The position numbers and the translations under genes are program-made. A stretch of DNA of 64,000 nt, from contig JACBWW010000021.1 of the NCBI GenBank assembly GCA_020086605.1, positions 6,331,924-6,395,923 of the forward strand, read 5' to 3'. Of this stretch, positions 24,201-30,800 are shown piece after piece. This DNA is from Lanius collurio. Taxonomy: Eukaryota > Chordata > Aves > Passeriformes > Laniidae. Within the stretch, counting starts at the first letter, position 1. Each line of letters begins with the position of its first letter. Under the pieces are notes generated by a model. That model worked only from the letters and a program-made list of their open reading frames with translations, was not told the DNA's origin and ran no database searches.

Positions 24201-24909
24201 TCACCACAATCTGGCTCTCCTTCCCTCAGCTGTCCTCTCTGGCACCTCCCTGTGACACCACATCCCCCATCCCCAGGAGGGAAGGACAAGGGAACAGCCC
24301 TCAAGCCCCACAGGAAAGTGAAATGGCCTTGGCTGAGCTGTTCCTGCCTGCAGGGAGGTTTTGGCATCAGGATTGCTGCCACCTGCCCATTCCCTGCAGG
24401 GCTGGGGCACTGGGCACGGCAGCAATGGTGAGGGCAGGGTGGGAACAACCTGCTGGTGGGGATTTGCCAAGATTACACCAGGGATCACTCCTGGTAAGCC
24501 CTGGGGTCCTTGATGCAGGGTGACTGTGGTGGTCCCACCCCTTGAACGGGATGGGGCAGGGGATGGACGGGGCTTGGAACCACCTGGTCTGTGGAAGGTG
24601 ACGCTGCCCATGTCAGGGGTGCACCTGGATGAGCTTTGAGTCTCTCCCCACCCAAAGCATTCCACGGTTCCGTGGCTCCCTGTGTCCCAGCCCCGCAGGG
24701 CCCAGCACTCACCATGTTCATGACAGTCAGCACGTACTTCTCGATGTTGTCACTGCCGTGGAACTCCACCATCTTGGTGTCTGCCACCACCAGCGTCTCC
24801 ACCCACTTCTCCCTGCTGATGGAACGCTGCTTGATCCTTCTCCTCCTGTGCTGCTTCTGCTCCCACCTTTCCCTGCGCCTCTCAGACCTCTCCAGGCTCT
24901 CCTGAGAGT
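3127..24909 (-). CDS. ADAMTS7: ADAMTS7, secreted metalloproteinase, partial (20 joined exons)
   Basis: A secreted zinc endopeptidase of the extracellular matrix; in mammals it cleaves cartilage oligomeric matrix protein and thrombospondin-1 and is tied to vascular remodelling (family knowledge). Twenty minus-strand exons with GT-AG junctions join in phase to 4602 nt. Domain order: end of prodomain with a basic furin-type site (RRRRIKQRS), reprolysin domain with [12 protein letters not shown] and Met-turn FIMSPQ, disintegrin-like region, first thrombospondin repeat (TSP), Cys-rich domain, spacer, TSP2-4, a 1.7-kb mucin exon, TSP5-8. The mucin exon and eight TSP repeats mark ADAMTS7; ADAMTS12 is the closest alternative, but the mucin motif [20 protein letters not shown] is ADAMTS7-like. 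If the human 24-exon plan applies, these are exons 4-23. Signal peptide, cysteine switch and PLAC are missing from the window. Other introns over 300 bases hold nothing recognisable beyond the repeats listed separately. Confidence 0.96.
3348..3516. repeat. 11-bp minisatellite, about 15 copies, in ADAMTS7 intron 22
   Basis: Tandem units of AGTGCCGCCCC, with variants ACCCC and ACCTC at the end, fill over half of a 305-bp intron and stop about 60 bases from exon 23. On the transcribed sense (minus) strand the unit reads GGGGCGGCACT, so most units give a GGGG run every 11 bases. Confidence 0.95.
3592..3738 (-). CDS. ADAMTS7: ADAMTS7 exon 22: seventh thrombospondin repeat
   Basis: 49 codons: [20 protein letters not shown], then [20 protein letters not shown] and WGQ. 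Phase 0 at both ends. The following intron (3287-3591) is mostly minisatellite. Confidence 0.95.
3801..4140 (+). mobile_element. CR1 LINE 3' fragment
   Basis: The longest CR1 copy here. It runs from the 'cagcctggagaagagaaggc'-like segment through 'cagagaagctgtggctgccc' to 'tgtccctgccctggcat', reading 5' to 3' on the plus strand, antisense to ADAMTS7, inside intron 21. Ends about 30 bases from exon 21. Confidence 0.85.
4170..4343 (-). CDS. ADAMTS7: ADAMTS7 exon 21: sixth thrombospondin repeat
   Basis: 58 codons: [20 protein letters not shown], then [20 protein letters not shown] and WYTSSWRE. Phase 0 at both ends. Confidence 0.95.
4728..4835 (-). mobile_element. CR1 LINE 3' end fragment
   Basis: Starts with the inverted CR1 tail (atcatagaaccacagaatgg) and runs to 'agaccaggttgcacccaac'. 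In ADAMTS7 intron 20. Confidence 0.85.
5068..5220 (-). CDS. ADAMTS7: ADAMTS7 exon 20: fifth thrombospondin repeat
   Basis: 51 codons: [20 protein letters not shown], then [20 protein letters not shown] and SK. Phase 0 at both ends, like the next two exons, so this repeat block could be skipped or duplicated without a frameshift. Confidence 0.95.
5770..7500 (-). CDS. ADAMTS7: ADAMTS7 exon 19: TSP4 plus mucin domain (577 codons)
   Basis: One open exon of 1731 nt, in phase at both ends. It opens with [18 protein letters not shown] (TSP4) and closes with SWEVGNWSE (start of TSP5). Between them lies a Pro/Ser/Thr/Gly/His-rich, low-complexity mucin domain, in the family a carrier of O-glycans and chondroitin sulphate. 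SGSG (7333-7344), a candidate glycosaminoglycan attachment site, and the acidic-aromatic block [20 protein letters not shown] are kept; the rest looks fast-evolving. An in-frame ATG at 7653 belongs to readthrough of the upstream intron and is not a start. Confidence 0.96.
8128..8232 (+). mobile_element. CR1 LINE 3' end fragment
   Basis: 'cttggagcaacctggacttg' through 'ctttaaggtcccttccaccc' to the tail; antisense to ADAMTS7, intron 18. Confidence 0.85.
9429..9536 (-). mobile_element. CR1 LINE 3' end fragment
   Basis: Begins 'ccccatggaatggtttgggt' and ends 'aggctgctccaagcc'; same orientation as ADAMTS7, intron 18. Confidence 0.85.
9849..10062 (-). CDS. ADAMTS7: ADAMTS7 exon 18: third thrombospondin repeat
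   Basis: [20 protein letters not shown], then [18 protein letters not shown] and WAVGNWSE at the start of TSP4. The acceptor lies next to an unusually long pyrimidine tract on the sense strand (see repeat at 10074-10133). Confidence 0.95.
10074..10133. repeat. Polypurine GGGAAA-type tract beside ADAMTS7 exon 18
   Basis: Irregular GGGGAAA/GGGAAA units on the plus strand, so the ADAMTS7 sense strand carries about 60 pyrimidines ending a few bases upstream of the exon 18 acceptor at 10062. It acts as, or extends, the polypyrimidine tract. Confidence 0.85.
10475..10601 (-). CDS. ADAMTS7: ADAMTS7 exon 17: second thrombospondin repeat
   Basis: [20 protein letters not shown], then [20 protein letters not shown]. 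The RPDDQQRxCSExPCPA string matches the family. Ends two bases into an Arg codon. Confidence 0.95.
10602..12060. other. ADAMTS7 intron 16 (1.46 kb)
   Basis: No exon recognised. The end near exon 17 (10632-10720) carries about three imperfect 29-30 bp units built around 'caccgacaggacac'. Confidence 0.65.
10632..10720. repeat. Imperfect 29-30 bp tandem repeat, about 3 copies
   Basis: Units starting caccaacaggacac, caccgacaggacac and gctgacagcacac are spaced 29 and 30 bases apart, within ADAMTS7 intron 16. Confidence 0.6.
12061..12202 (-). CDS. ADAMTS7: ADAMTS7 exon 16: end of spacer, start of TSP2
   Basis: [20 protein letters not shown] ends the spacer; [17 protein letters not shown] starts the second thrombospondin repeat. 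Ends one base into a Gly codon. Confidence 0.95.
12334..12425 (+). mobile_element. CR1 LINE 3' end fragment, diverged
   Basis: 'gctggatgggacttggaata' then 'ctgtggaaggtgtccctgct'; antisense to ADAMTS7, intron 15. Confidence 0.7.
13409..13653 (-). CDS. ADAMTS7: ADAMTS7 exon 15: spacer domain
   Basis: [20 protein letters not shown], then [20 protein letters not shown] and [18 protein letters not shown]. This is the cysteine-poor spacer, used for substrate or matrix contact in the family. N-glycosylation sequon at NLT. Confidence 0.96.
13960..14080 (-). CDS. ADAMTS7: ADAMTS7 exon 14: end of Cys-rich domain
   Basis: [20 protein letters not shown], then [20 protein letters not shown]. The DRCGVCxGDGSTC motif closes the Cys-rich domain in ADAMTS proteins. 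Confidence 0.96.
14158..14288 (-). mobile_element. CR1 LINE 3' end fragment
   Basis: 'ttcatagaaccatgggatgc' through 'ccctagaccaggttgctcca'; sense to ADAMTS7, intron 13. Confidence 0.85.
14489..14622 (-). CDS. ADAMTS7: ADAMTS7 exon 13: Cys-rich domain
   Basis: [20 protein letters not shown] then [20 protein letters not shown] and ICK. Cysteine spacing is that of the ADAMTS Cys-rich domain. Starts with two bases of a split Ile codon and ends in phase. Confidence 0.95.
14826..14995 (-). CDS. ADAMTS7: ADAMTS7 exon 12: end of TSP1 and start of Cys-rich domain
   Basis: [19 protein letters not shown] completes the first thrombospondin repeat; [20 protein letters not shown] begins the Cys-rich domain. 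An ATG inside the upstream intron makes a chance longer ORF here, but the acceptor gacag fits the phase. Confidence 0.95.
15056..15200 (-). mobile_element. CR1 LINE 3' end fragment
   Basis: 'cagaatggtttgggttggaa' through 'cacagaccaggttgctccaa'; sense to ADAMTS7, intron 11. Confidence 0.88.
16258..16312 (+). mobile_element. Short CR1 LINE tail fragment
   Basis: 'taaggtcccttccaagccaa' followed by 'accatccagcattctgtgac'; the extreme 3' end of CR1, lying about 50 bases beyond the donor of exon 11. Confidence 0.65.
16364..16509 (-). CDS. ADAMTS7: ADAMTS7 exon 11: first thrombospondin repeat
   Basis: [20 protein letters not shown], then the TSP1 core [20 protein letters not shown]. The WxxW motif is present, so C- or O-linked glycosylation of this repeat is possible (family inference). 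Ends two bases into a Thr codon. Confidence 0.95.
17092..17184 (-). CDS. ADAMTS7: ADAMTS7 exon 10: disintegrin-like region, end
   Basis: 31 codons: [20 protein letters not shown] followed by an [11 protein letters not shown] end. The NTLWC...CHSKLDAA pattern is diagnostic of ADAMTS proteins. Confidence 0.96.
17322..17466 (-). CDS. ADAMTS7: ADAMTS7 exon 9: disintegrin-like region, start
   Basis: 145 nt. [20 protein letters not shown], then a [15 protein letters not shown] segment and FCDDMD. The cysteine pattern is that of the ADAMTS disintegrin-like module. The 3.5-kb intron upstream is the longest seen within this gene. Confidence 0.95.
18599..18662 (-). mobile_element. CR1 LINE tail fragment
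   Basis: 'tagagtcacagaatcctgga' then 'ttggaaggagccttaaaagc'; sense to ADAMTS7. Confidence 0.8.
19747..19790. repeat. ATA/ATC trinucleotide microsatellite
   Basis: Two short ATA runs separated by 'cttgtgtaaa' and ending in ATC repeats, in ADAMTS7 intron 8. Confidence 0.8.
20667..20835 (-). mobile_element. CR1 LINE 3' fragment
   Basis: 'cacggaatcatggaatggtt' to 'cagccacagctgctctgggc'; sense to ADAMTS7, ending about 110 bases from exon 8. Confidence 0.87.
20943..21086 (-). CDS. ADAMTS7: ADAMTS7 exon 8: zinc-binding helix, second half, and Met-turn
   Basis: Completes the zinc motif with SFGIQHD (21068-21086; third zinc histidine and the Asp that marks the family), then the Met-turn [12 protein letters not shown] and [13 protein letters not shown]. 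Ends with two bases of a split Asp codon before gtgagt. Confidence 0.97.
21672..21707. repeat. GGA/GAA polypurine tract at the ADAMTS7 exon 7 donor
   Basis: AGGAGG-rich run on the plus strand starting five bases inside the intron; the sense strand reads gtaaccctcttcctcctcc. Confidence 0.9.
21713..21862 (-). CDS. ADAMTS7: ADAMTS7 exon 7: zinc-binding helix, first half
   Basis: Encodes [18 protein letters not shown] and ends with HELGH (21715-21729), the first two zinc histidines and the catalytic glutamate. The zinc motif is cut by a phase-2 intron after AG of the following Ser codon. The intron side of the donor runs straight into a CT-rich tract (GGA repeat on the plus strand). Confidence 0.97.
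22603..22705 (-). mobile_element. CR1 LINE 3' end fragment
   Basis: 'catagaatcacagactcatg' then 'ttgggttggaaggaatccta'; sense to ADAMTS7, intron 6. Confidence 0.87.
22891..23015 (-). CDS. ADAMTS7: ADAMTS7 exon 6: catalytic domain
   Basis: 125 nt, starts in phase with [20 protein letters not shown] and ends with two bases of an Arg codon. Contains the HHD and LLTR segments typical of ADAMTS catalytic domains. Confidence 0.96.
23612..23695 (-). CDS. ADAMTS7: ADAMTS7 exon 5: catalytic domain
   Basis: 28 complete codons ([20 protein letters not shown], then a Leu/Glu-rich end), flanked by tgcag and gtgagg. Matches the second segment of the ADAMTS7/12 reprolysin fold. Confidence 0.96.
24545..24678 (+). 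mobile_element. CR1 LINE 3' end fragment
   Basis: 'acggggcttggaaccacctg' then 'cccaaagcattccacggttc'; antisense to ADAMTS7, ending about 35 bases from exon 4. Confidence 0.82.
24713..24909 (-). CDS. ADAMTS7: ADAMTS7 exon 4 (numbering by human gene): furin site and start of catalytic domain
   Basis: Starts after acceptor TTAAATCCCTCAG, takes two bases of a split codon, and ends in phase before gtgagt. It encodes the basic end of the prodomain (RRERWEQK, then RRRRIKQRS at about 24805-24848, a furin-like site) and the first catalytic strand with [17 protein letters not shown]. It is the most 5' exon recognisable in the window. Confidence 0.95.
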
Positions 24910-26618
24910 CTGAGGGATTTAAGGGAAAAAAGGATTTTTTTCCTTGATAAGATGCCTGCAACTTTGATAAAATATCTTCTTTTTTAATTCACAGGAATCA
25001 TCTTTGATGTAGAGAAGGCTCCAAACTTAGACCCATAACTCAATAACTCGTTCCAAAGGACTCTGAGCTCTGTTCCAAAGGACTCTGAGCTCAGTCTGCT
25101 GCACATGAGCATGACACAAAAAAAATAAACAAAGCATTCAAAGTAATTTCTTTGACCAGAAGAGGATTTGCAATATTGCACAAGGAACGAGGAACTCCCC
25201 CAGAGCAGTATTAGTGTTTGTACTGACACTGGAATTTATAGACAACCCTTCAGAGATGCTTGAGACACAACCTGAGAAAAACCTTGGTGGCTCAACATTT
25301 CGGATCATCCCAAATCCATATCTTCAGGAAGGGACAGTTCCCATCACAATAAACTTTGTGCCCCCAAAGCCGGACTGGTGACTGGAGCCAAATCCCACAA
25401 GCGCCAGAGCCCTGGGCAAGCTGAGACACTGCAGGCCAGCACAGAGATTCCCTCAGGCACACGGAGACCGGACTCTGCGCCTTCCCAAGGGGAAACAATG
25501 GGAATGTTCACGGGGCTGAGCGGAGTCCGGAGGCGGAGGAGAGCTCGGCCACTCCTCACGCACACCAGCAACTGGGAATTCTCCAGCGGGGACTTTTCCT
25601 GTGACGTGGCTCCAAGAGCAAGGTCAGGGTCAGCCCCAAGCTGGGTGAAGGCTTTACAAACCTCATCCCACACAGTGGGAATCGCTTTCATGGCTGGTTT
25701 CGGAGGGCTCAGCCTCACTTCCCTAACAATGGACTCCTACATTTTCGGAGCTATTCTGAACGTTAGCTGTGAAAGGGTGTTTTATCCCCCAGCATGAAAA
25801 AATCCCAACTATCTGGACCACTTGATGAATTGCTAATACCACTGTGACAGTTTAATCGCAGCAGCTTCCTTGGAGCTCGTTCCCATTGTGTCCTTGGCTG
25901 CTGAGCACGAGGCTGCTGCAGAGCAGGGGGTGCCCGGAGGTCCCGGGGGGCTCCTGTGGCATTTCCCCCTGGGATGACCCCTGTCCAACACTCGCCCAGC
26001 TGTGCACACAGGCGGCCCCGTGTATTGACAGGAGCGAAACACCAGCAGCATCTGCCTGTTGTGGGGCAAAGCACACCAGCAGCACAGCAGAGCTCAGTGA
26101 GAGGATGGCAGTCACTAAAATCCTACAGACTTTGGGAGTCCTTTGGGATTCCTCTCCAGGGCATGCACAGCACATCCACCCCACTAGCTCTGATTACAAA
26201 CGAGATCCACATGAGTTACACACAGGCCATGGTACACCCAGAGAAAATAATTTTCAAGAACAGACTTCAAAGTCCAGAATGGACTTGAGTCAAGAGCTGA
26301 CTTCAAAGCCTAGAAGAAGCCATTAAGATTATTACTACAGATTAAATAATTAATTTAGATTATCAGAAGAATTCCTGAAGATAACACTAAAACAGAAACA
26401 AACCCCAGTTTATGAAAGCAGAGAGCTCCAGGAAATGTGCAGCACATAATGCACTGCAGCTTCATCAGGGAGTAAAGGGTCCATGAGCTTCTGGGAATGC
26501 ACTGAATGCCTCAGTACTTGAAATCTTGGATTTAGGAGTTTATCCAACCCATCTGCTCTGGACAGGGAAGGACCCACACGCACTCTGCCTACCCCAGGAA
26601 CTCCCAGGGCAGCAACTG
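24910..26618. other. ADAMTS7 intron 3 / expected 5' region; exons 1-3 not found
   Basis: The missing signal peptide and prodomain (roughly 200 codons in relatives) should lie between here and the tRNA gene. No minus-strand segment shows prodomain features. A 22-bp tandem duplication lies at 25050-25093. Confidence 0.6.
25050..25093. repeat. 22-bp tandem duplication
   Basis: Two adjacent near-perfect copies of a unit starting GTTCCAAAGGACTC and ending GAGCTC(T/A). Confidence 0.85.
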
Positions 26619-26914
26619 NNNNNNNNNNNNNNNNNNNNNNNNNNNNNNNNNNNNNNNNNNNNNNNNNNNNNNNNNNNNNNNNNNNNNNNNNNNNNNNNNN
26701 NNNNNNNNNNNNNNNNNNNNNNNNNNNNNNNNNNNNNNNNNNNNNNNNNNNNNNNNNNNNNNNNNNNNNNNNNNNNNNNNNNNNNNNNNNNNNNNNNNNN
26801 NNNNNNNNNNNNNNNNNNNNNNNNNNNNNNNNNNNNNNNNNNNNNNNNNNNNNNNNNNNNNNNNNNNNNNNNNNNNNNNNNNNNNNNNNNNNNNNNNNNN
26901 NNNNNNNNNNNNNN
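26619..26914. other. Assembly gap (296 N)
   Basis: Run of N bases. Its true length is unknown. It falls where the GC-rich promoter and first exon of ADAMTS7 would be expected. Confidence 1.
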
Positions 26915-26969
26915 TGGGTTTGCACATCAGTGGGCGTGGCTTACAGCGCGCCGTGCCGGCGTGGCCCGG

Positions 26970-26986
26970 CAGCGCCCCCTGGCGGT
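26970..26986 (-). promoter_or_regulatory. CTCF-like motif 1
   Basis: On the minus strand CCGCCAGGGGGCGCTG, a near-exact match to the known CTCF core (CCASYAGRKGGCRS). About 55 bases right of the gap, between ADAMTS7 and MORF4L1. Occupancy is inferred. Confidence 0.65.
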
Positions 26987-27348
26987 CTCCTGCCGCTGTG
27001 CTGATCCTGCCTCGCCGTGTGAATTGTGCTACAAAAAGATAAAATAAAATTGGGCCAATTTTCGGTCAAAATTTAAAACCAGTGCTGGGTTGATGCTGTC
27101 ATATCCCCCCCTCTCCTCGGCCGGGGTTACCCGTTAATGCTTCTTTTCATTTTCTCTCAGGTTAAAGTGAACCGGGGACGTACACTTGGGATTACTCGGC
27201 GCTATTAATTAACTCCTCGAGGGCTGCTCGCGGCTGCGGCATCCCCCAGCTTTCCGGGACGGCCGCGTCTGCTGGCGCTCCACACCTGCCGGCTTTGGGA
27301 TAATGTTTAATTATAGGATAGTGTAATTATGTAAATCGGCTGGGGCAC

Positions 27349-27365
27349 GCGCCCTCTAGCGGCCA
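27349..27365 (-). promoter_or_regulatory. CTCF-like motif 2
   Basis: On the minus strand GGCCGCTAGAGGGCGC, a strong match to the CTCF core, in the same orientation as motif 1 (about 380 bases away) and 74 bases before the tRNA gene. Confidence 0.65.
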
Positions 27366-27438
27366 GAGCGGGGACTGCCCGGCACCAGCAGCGGGGAGCT
27401 TGTGGCAACACCTGAGGCCGCCGGAGCGCACCCGTGGC

Positions 27439-27511
27439 GCCCGGCTAGCTCAGTCGGTAGAGCATGGGACTCTTAATCCCAGGGTCGTGGGTTCGAGCCC
27501 CACGTTGGGCG
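27439..27511 (+). tRNA. tRNA-Lys (anticodon CTT)
   Basis: A 73-nt cloverleaf that decodes AAG. The 7-bp acceptor stem pairs GCCCGGC with GTTGGGC, including two G-U pairs; discriminator G73. The D-arm contains TAGCTCAGTCGGTAGAGC (A box), anticodon CTT is at 27472-27474 in loop CTCTTAA, and the T-arm has GGTTCGAGCCC (B box). No intron, no encoded CCA. A TTTTT terminator follows at 27519. I recall a tRNA-Lys(CTT) near human MORF4L1, so the placement may be old. Confidence 0.97.
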
Positions 27512-27518
27512 TGCTAGC

Positions 27519-27523
27519 TTTTT
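27519..27523 (+). terminator. RNA polymerase III T-run after tRNA-Lys
   Basis: First run of at least four T (TTTTT) eight bases after the mature tRNA end; another T-run follows within ten bases. Confidence 0.85.
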
Positions 27524-27589
27524 CCTCTTTTTCTTCGTTCTTTATTAATTTTTTTTCCCCTCTTCTGGCTACTCACAGCCCAAGCAGCC

Positions 27590-27779
27590 AACACTTCGCA
27601 GCCAACCCGCCCCCGCACCCCCGAACGGAGCGGGGCGGGGCGGGGAGCCCGCGGACTCCATGTCCCGGCATGCCCGAGCGGCGGCTGCGCGGCGGGGCCG
27701 GGCCGGGGAGCGGCGGGGCCGGGCCGGGCAGCGCCGGGGCCCCGCGGGGAGCGGCCGGAGGAGGGACCGGCCCTTATAA
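27590..27779 (+). promoter_or_regulatory. CpG-island promoter and 5' UTR of MORF4L1
   Basis: Very GC- and CpG-rich block with GC boxes (ggggcggggcgggg around 27631-27645) and repeated gggccgggc runs directly before the MORF4L1 start codon. TTATAAA just before the ATG overlaps the start context and is too close to be a useful TATA box. The island continues to about 27930. Confidence 0.8.
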
Positions 27780-27819
27780 ATGGCGCCCAAGCAGGACCCC
27801 AAACCCAAGTTCCAGGAGG
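27780..27819 (+). CDS. MORF4L1: MORF4L1 exon 1
   Basis: ATG plus [13 protein letters not shown] and the first base of Gly14; donor gtgagt. Lies within the CpG island. Confidence 0.97.
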
Positions 27820-30800
27820 GTGAGTGCGGGCAGGGCCCGGGGCTGCGGGGAGGGGAAGGCCCGGGGGGTTCCGGGGCTGCGGCCGCGCCCGGCGCGGGGG
27901 TCTCGCCCCGGTGCTCGTGGTTAGGGGGGATTTGGCTTTCATCGCTCCCTGCTCAGCCCTAACGAGGTGGGAATAGGTGGGAAAGCTGAATTCCCGCAGT
28001 CTTTGTCCCTTCCTGTCCCTCCTCTTTCCTCCCAATAACACGCGGGCCCTCCCCACCCCGTTATTCCAAACATCCTTCATTTTCCTGCGCGGACATTCAC
28101 TGGCATTAAAACTGCTGAAATCCTTCAAGTCTGTCGGGATTTTTATTTTAATGCGTTTGAAAGGTGGTTATTATTTATTGTTCTCTGGAAGGGAGCCCAG
28201 TGCAGGAGGATTCATGAAGGTAGCACTGGATTCCAGCTGTGCCGGAATCCACATCTGCAACAAATCATTGGGGTTTAGGTGAATGAAGGTTAATTGGGCT
28301 TTTTGGGAGGCATATTCTGCCTATGTTTTGCTTTTTTAGGTAATGATTGTGGTTGAGAGTAATATAAGTAAGATAAATAAAAATAGCAGTATGGTGTAAG
28401 ATGGATGCCCTGAATCCCTGGAATGTCCAAGGCCAGGTTGGACAGGGCTTGGAGCAACCTGGGGTAGTGGGAGGTGTCCCTGCCCATGGCAGGGTGGAAT
28501 GGGATGGGCTTTGGGATAAGGAATAGTGTGTGGATCCAGGGGACAGGCCTTGTGTGAGGGAGCAGGAGCCTGCCAGGTTATCATGGAGACAAAGAACTCT
28601 TTCTGCACGTCATCCTCGTGTTTTTTATAAATAAATATTCCTCTATAAGTGCGGGCATCTCTCCTAGAAAACATTGCACAGCTTTGAAGCAGAGATGTGT
28701 CTTCCACCAGCACTAGTGAGCACTGTGACAATGAGAGTGATAATGTCACCTCTGATTATCAGCCTTGTCTGTAGGGACGTTTTAAAATAGAAGTACTGAC
28801 TATCTGATGTATCAGAATGGGAACTTCTGGGAGAACCCTTCTAAGCCTTTTTTTTCCTTGATACACAGAAGCATATTATAGTTCTGCAGCTCATCTCCCA
28901 AAAAACATGAGGCACTGCAGCTTCCAGAAGGACTCAGATGTCCTGTGATAAGTACACTGTAATTTCCACAGGGTAACCACACAATGAGACTTGGCTATTG
29001 AGATAAAACCAGGCTGAAGGACAATCTTTTCCTGCTTAAATGCCCCAAAGTGAGGAGATTCTGCTGCTGCACAGCCCCAGCCTGCAGGTCAGGTGGGGAG
29101 GCAGCAAGAGGACCTCTCTTCCTGACTTCCCTGACCTGGGAATGCCAGGTGCTGCTCTTCGTGCAGGAAAAGGACATGAATGGCAGTGGCTTTCATGTGT
29201 CAGAAATTTGAGGTGGGATCTTAGGAGAGTGTCCTGGACCAATAACCCCTCAGAGGGGCAGCTTTACCTGCTTGTGGGTGAGCCCAGCCTGGTTTGGGGG
29301 CTGCCGCTGAAACTGAGGCTGGGCTGGAGTTCTCAGCCAGCCTTGCTGTGGGATCTGGGAATGTCTGTCAGCTCAGGGAGGGGCAGGAATGTGGGGATTG
29401 GTGCCAGGTGCTGCCAAAGTCACCAGCACTGCTCTTTGTGTGCAGCTGCTCTTGCACTGAAATCCTCAAGGATCTGAATAATCACAGGTCTGATCCCCTT
29501 TGGTGGGAGAGTGAATTTGCTTCTCCAGTCAGCACCTGCCTTTGAGCAGCTTCCCAGGCTGCCCCTGACTGGCTCCGTGAGGTTCCTGATGACACAAGTT
29601 AAGGAAATGGCCCTCTGGAGCTCTGAGCTGTTTCTCTGTGCTTCCCTTGCAGGTGAGCGAGTTCTTTGTTTCCATGGACCACTCCTTTATGAAGCCAAGG
29701 TAGGTCTGTGTGGCTGCAGGTGGCTTTCACTGTTCCCCAGGAAAACGAGTGTTTTTGTTTGCCTGCTGTGCCTCTGGATGGGATCAAGGACTGGAATTAA
29801 AATTAACAAAAACCTGTCTGAAATCCATTTTAAACCCTGGAGGTCTATTCCAGAACAATTTCAGGAAGCCCAGTGGCACTGTGCAGCTATTCTGGGAAGC
29901 TCCCAGAGGCTGTTGGAATATCCCAGAACACTGGGGAGCCTTTGTGCCTGCAGGATTTGGTGCCTGAGCTGCTCAGTCACCTGCACTTGGAGCTTCCTCA
30001 GAGGGAGGTGGCTGAGTAGAGCCCGTGGTCTTCAACAGTACCAGTGCCCAGGAGAAGCTGCATTGCAGTGACAAAGGTAGTGGCATTCCCAGTTCTGGCT
30101 TTTAGACCACAAGAATCTGCACTGTGGATTTGTGCCCCTGCTGCCTCAGTGTTACTGTAGGCACAGCTCTGGGTTTAAGTGCTTCCACTCACTCTGAAAG
30201 GAAAAGGAAGGGTTCTTGTAGCTGTGTGGGTCAGAAGGCTAGCAGAGACTCCTGGGGTACCTCAGGCAGGGATTCAAATCCTTTAGGGTTTAGTGTCAGT
30301 AAATGTTAACGTAGGAAGGCAGGAGAAACACTTCACTTCTCTCTTCAAGAGGAAGAGTTGTTGTAATGCTTAAATAACACCTAGAGCACTGAGAGGGTTT
30401 GGGCTGCTCTAAACCATTCCCACTTTGGTGTTCCTGCTCTGCTCTCTGCCATCTCTGGCACAGGAGGATGTTGGGAATTGTGTGCTCGGGGTTGTTGTGC
30501 CGGTACGTGCAGAGAGGAAGGTGATTGAAGCTTCTGGTTTTGGAGGAAATAACCTTGTGTCAATCAAACATCCCAGAGCTGGGCAGCAGTTGTGCTTGCC
30601 CATGCTGTGTCCCTCCTTTTTCCAGGGTGGAGTGAGTGTTGCAGGATCAGGCTGTGCCAGCTGGGTGCTGGAAGGGATTTCCCAGCTCACAAGTAGCTTT
30701 TGTCTGGCTCTTTGTGTTGAGTGGGTCCTTCTGAGTTTGTGTACTGGCAGAATGAACTTGAAGTTTAATTTTACAAGGTTTTATTTGTTTATTTTAAAGG

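Noticed and set aside
27773..27780. TATA box for MORF4L1
   Set aside because: TTATAAA touches the start codon, leaving no room for a 5' UTR. The promoter is a CpG island without a positioned TATA.
27400..27924. 174-codon plus-strand ORF across the tRNA gene
   Set aside because: It runs through the tRNA, the promoter and exon 1 in the wrong frame; open only because the DNA is GC-rich.
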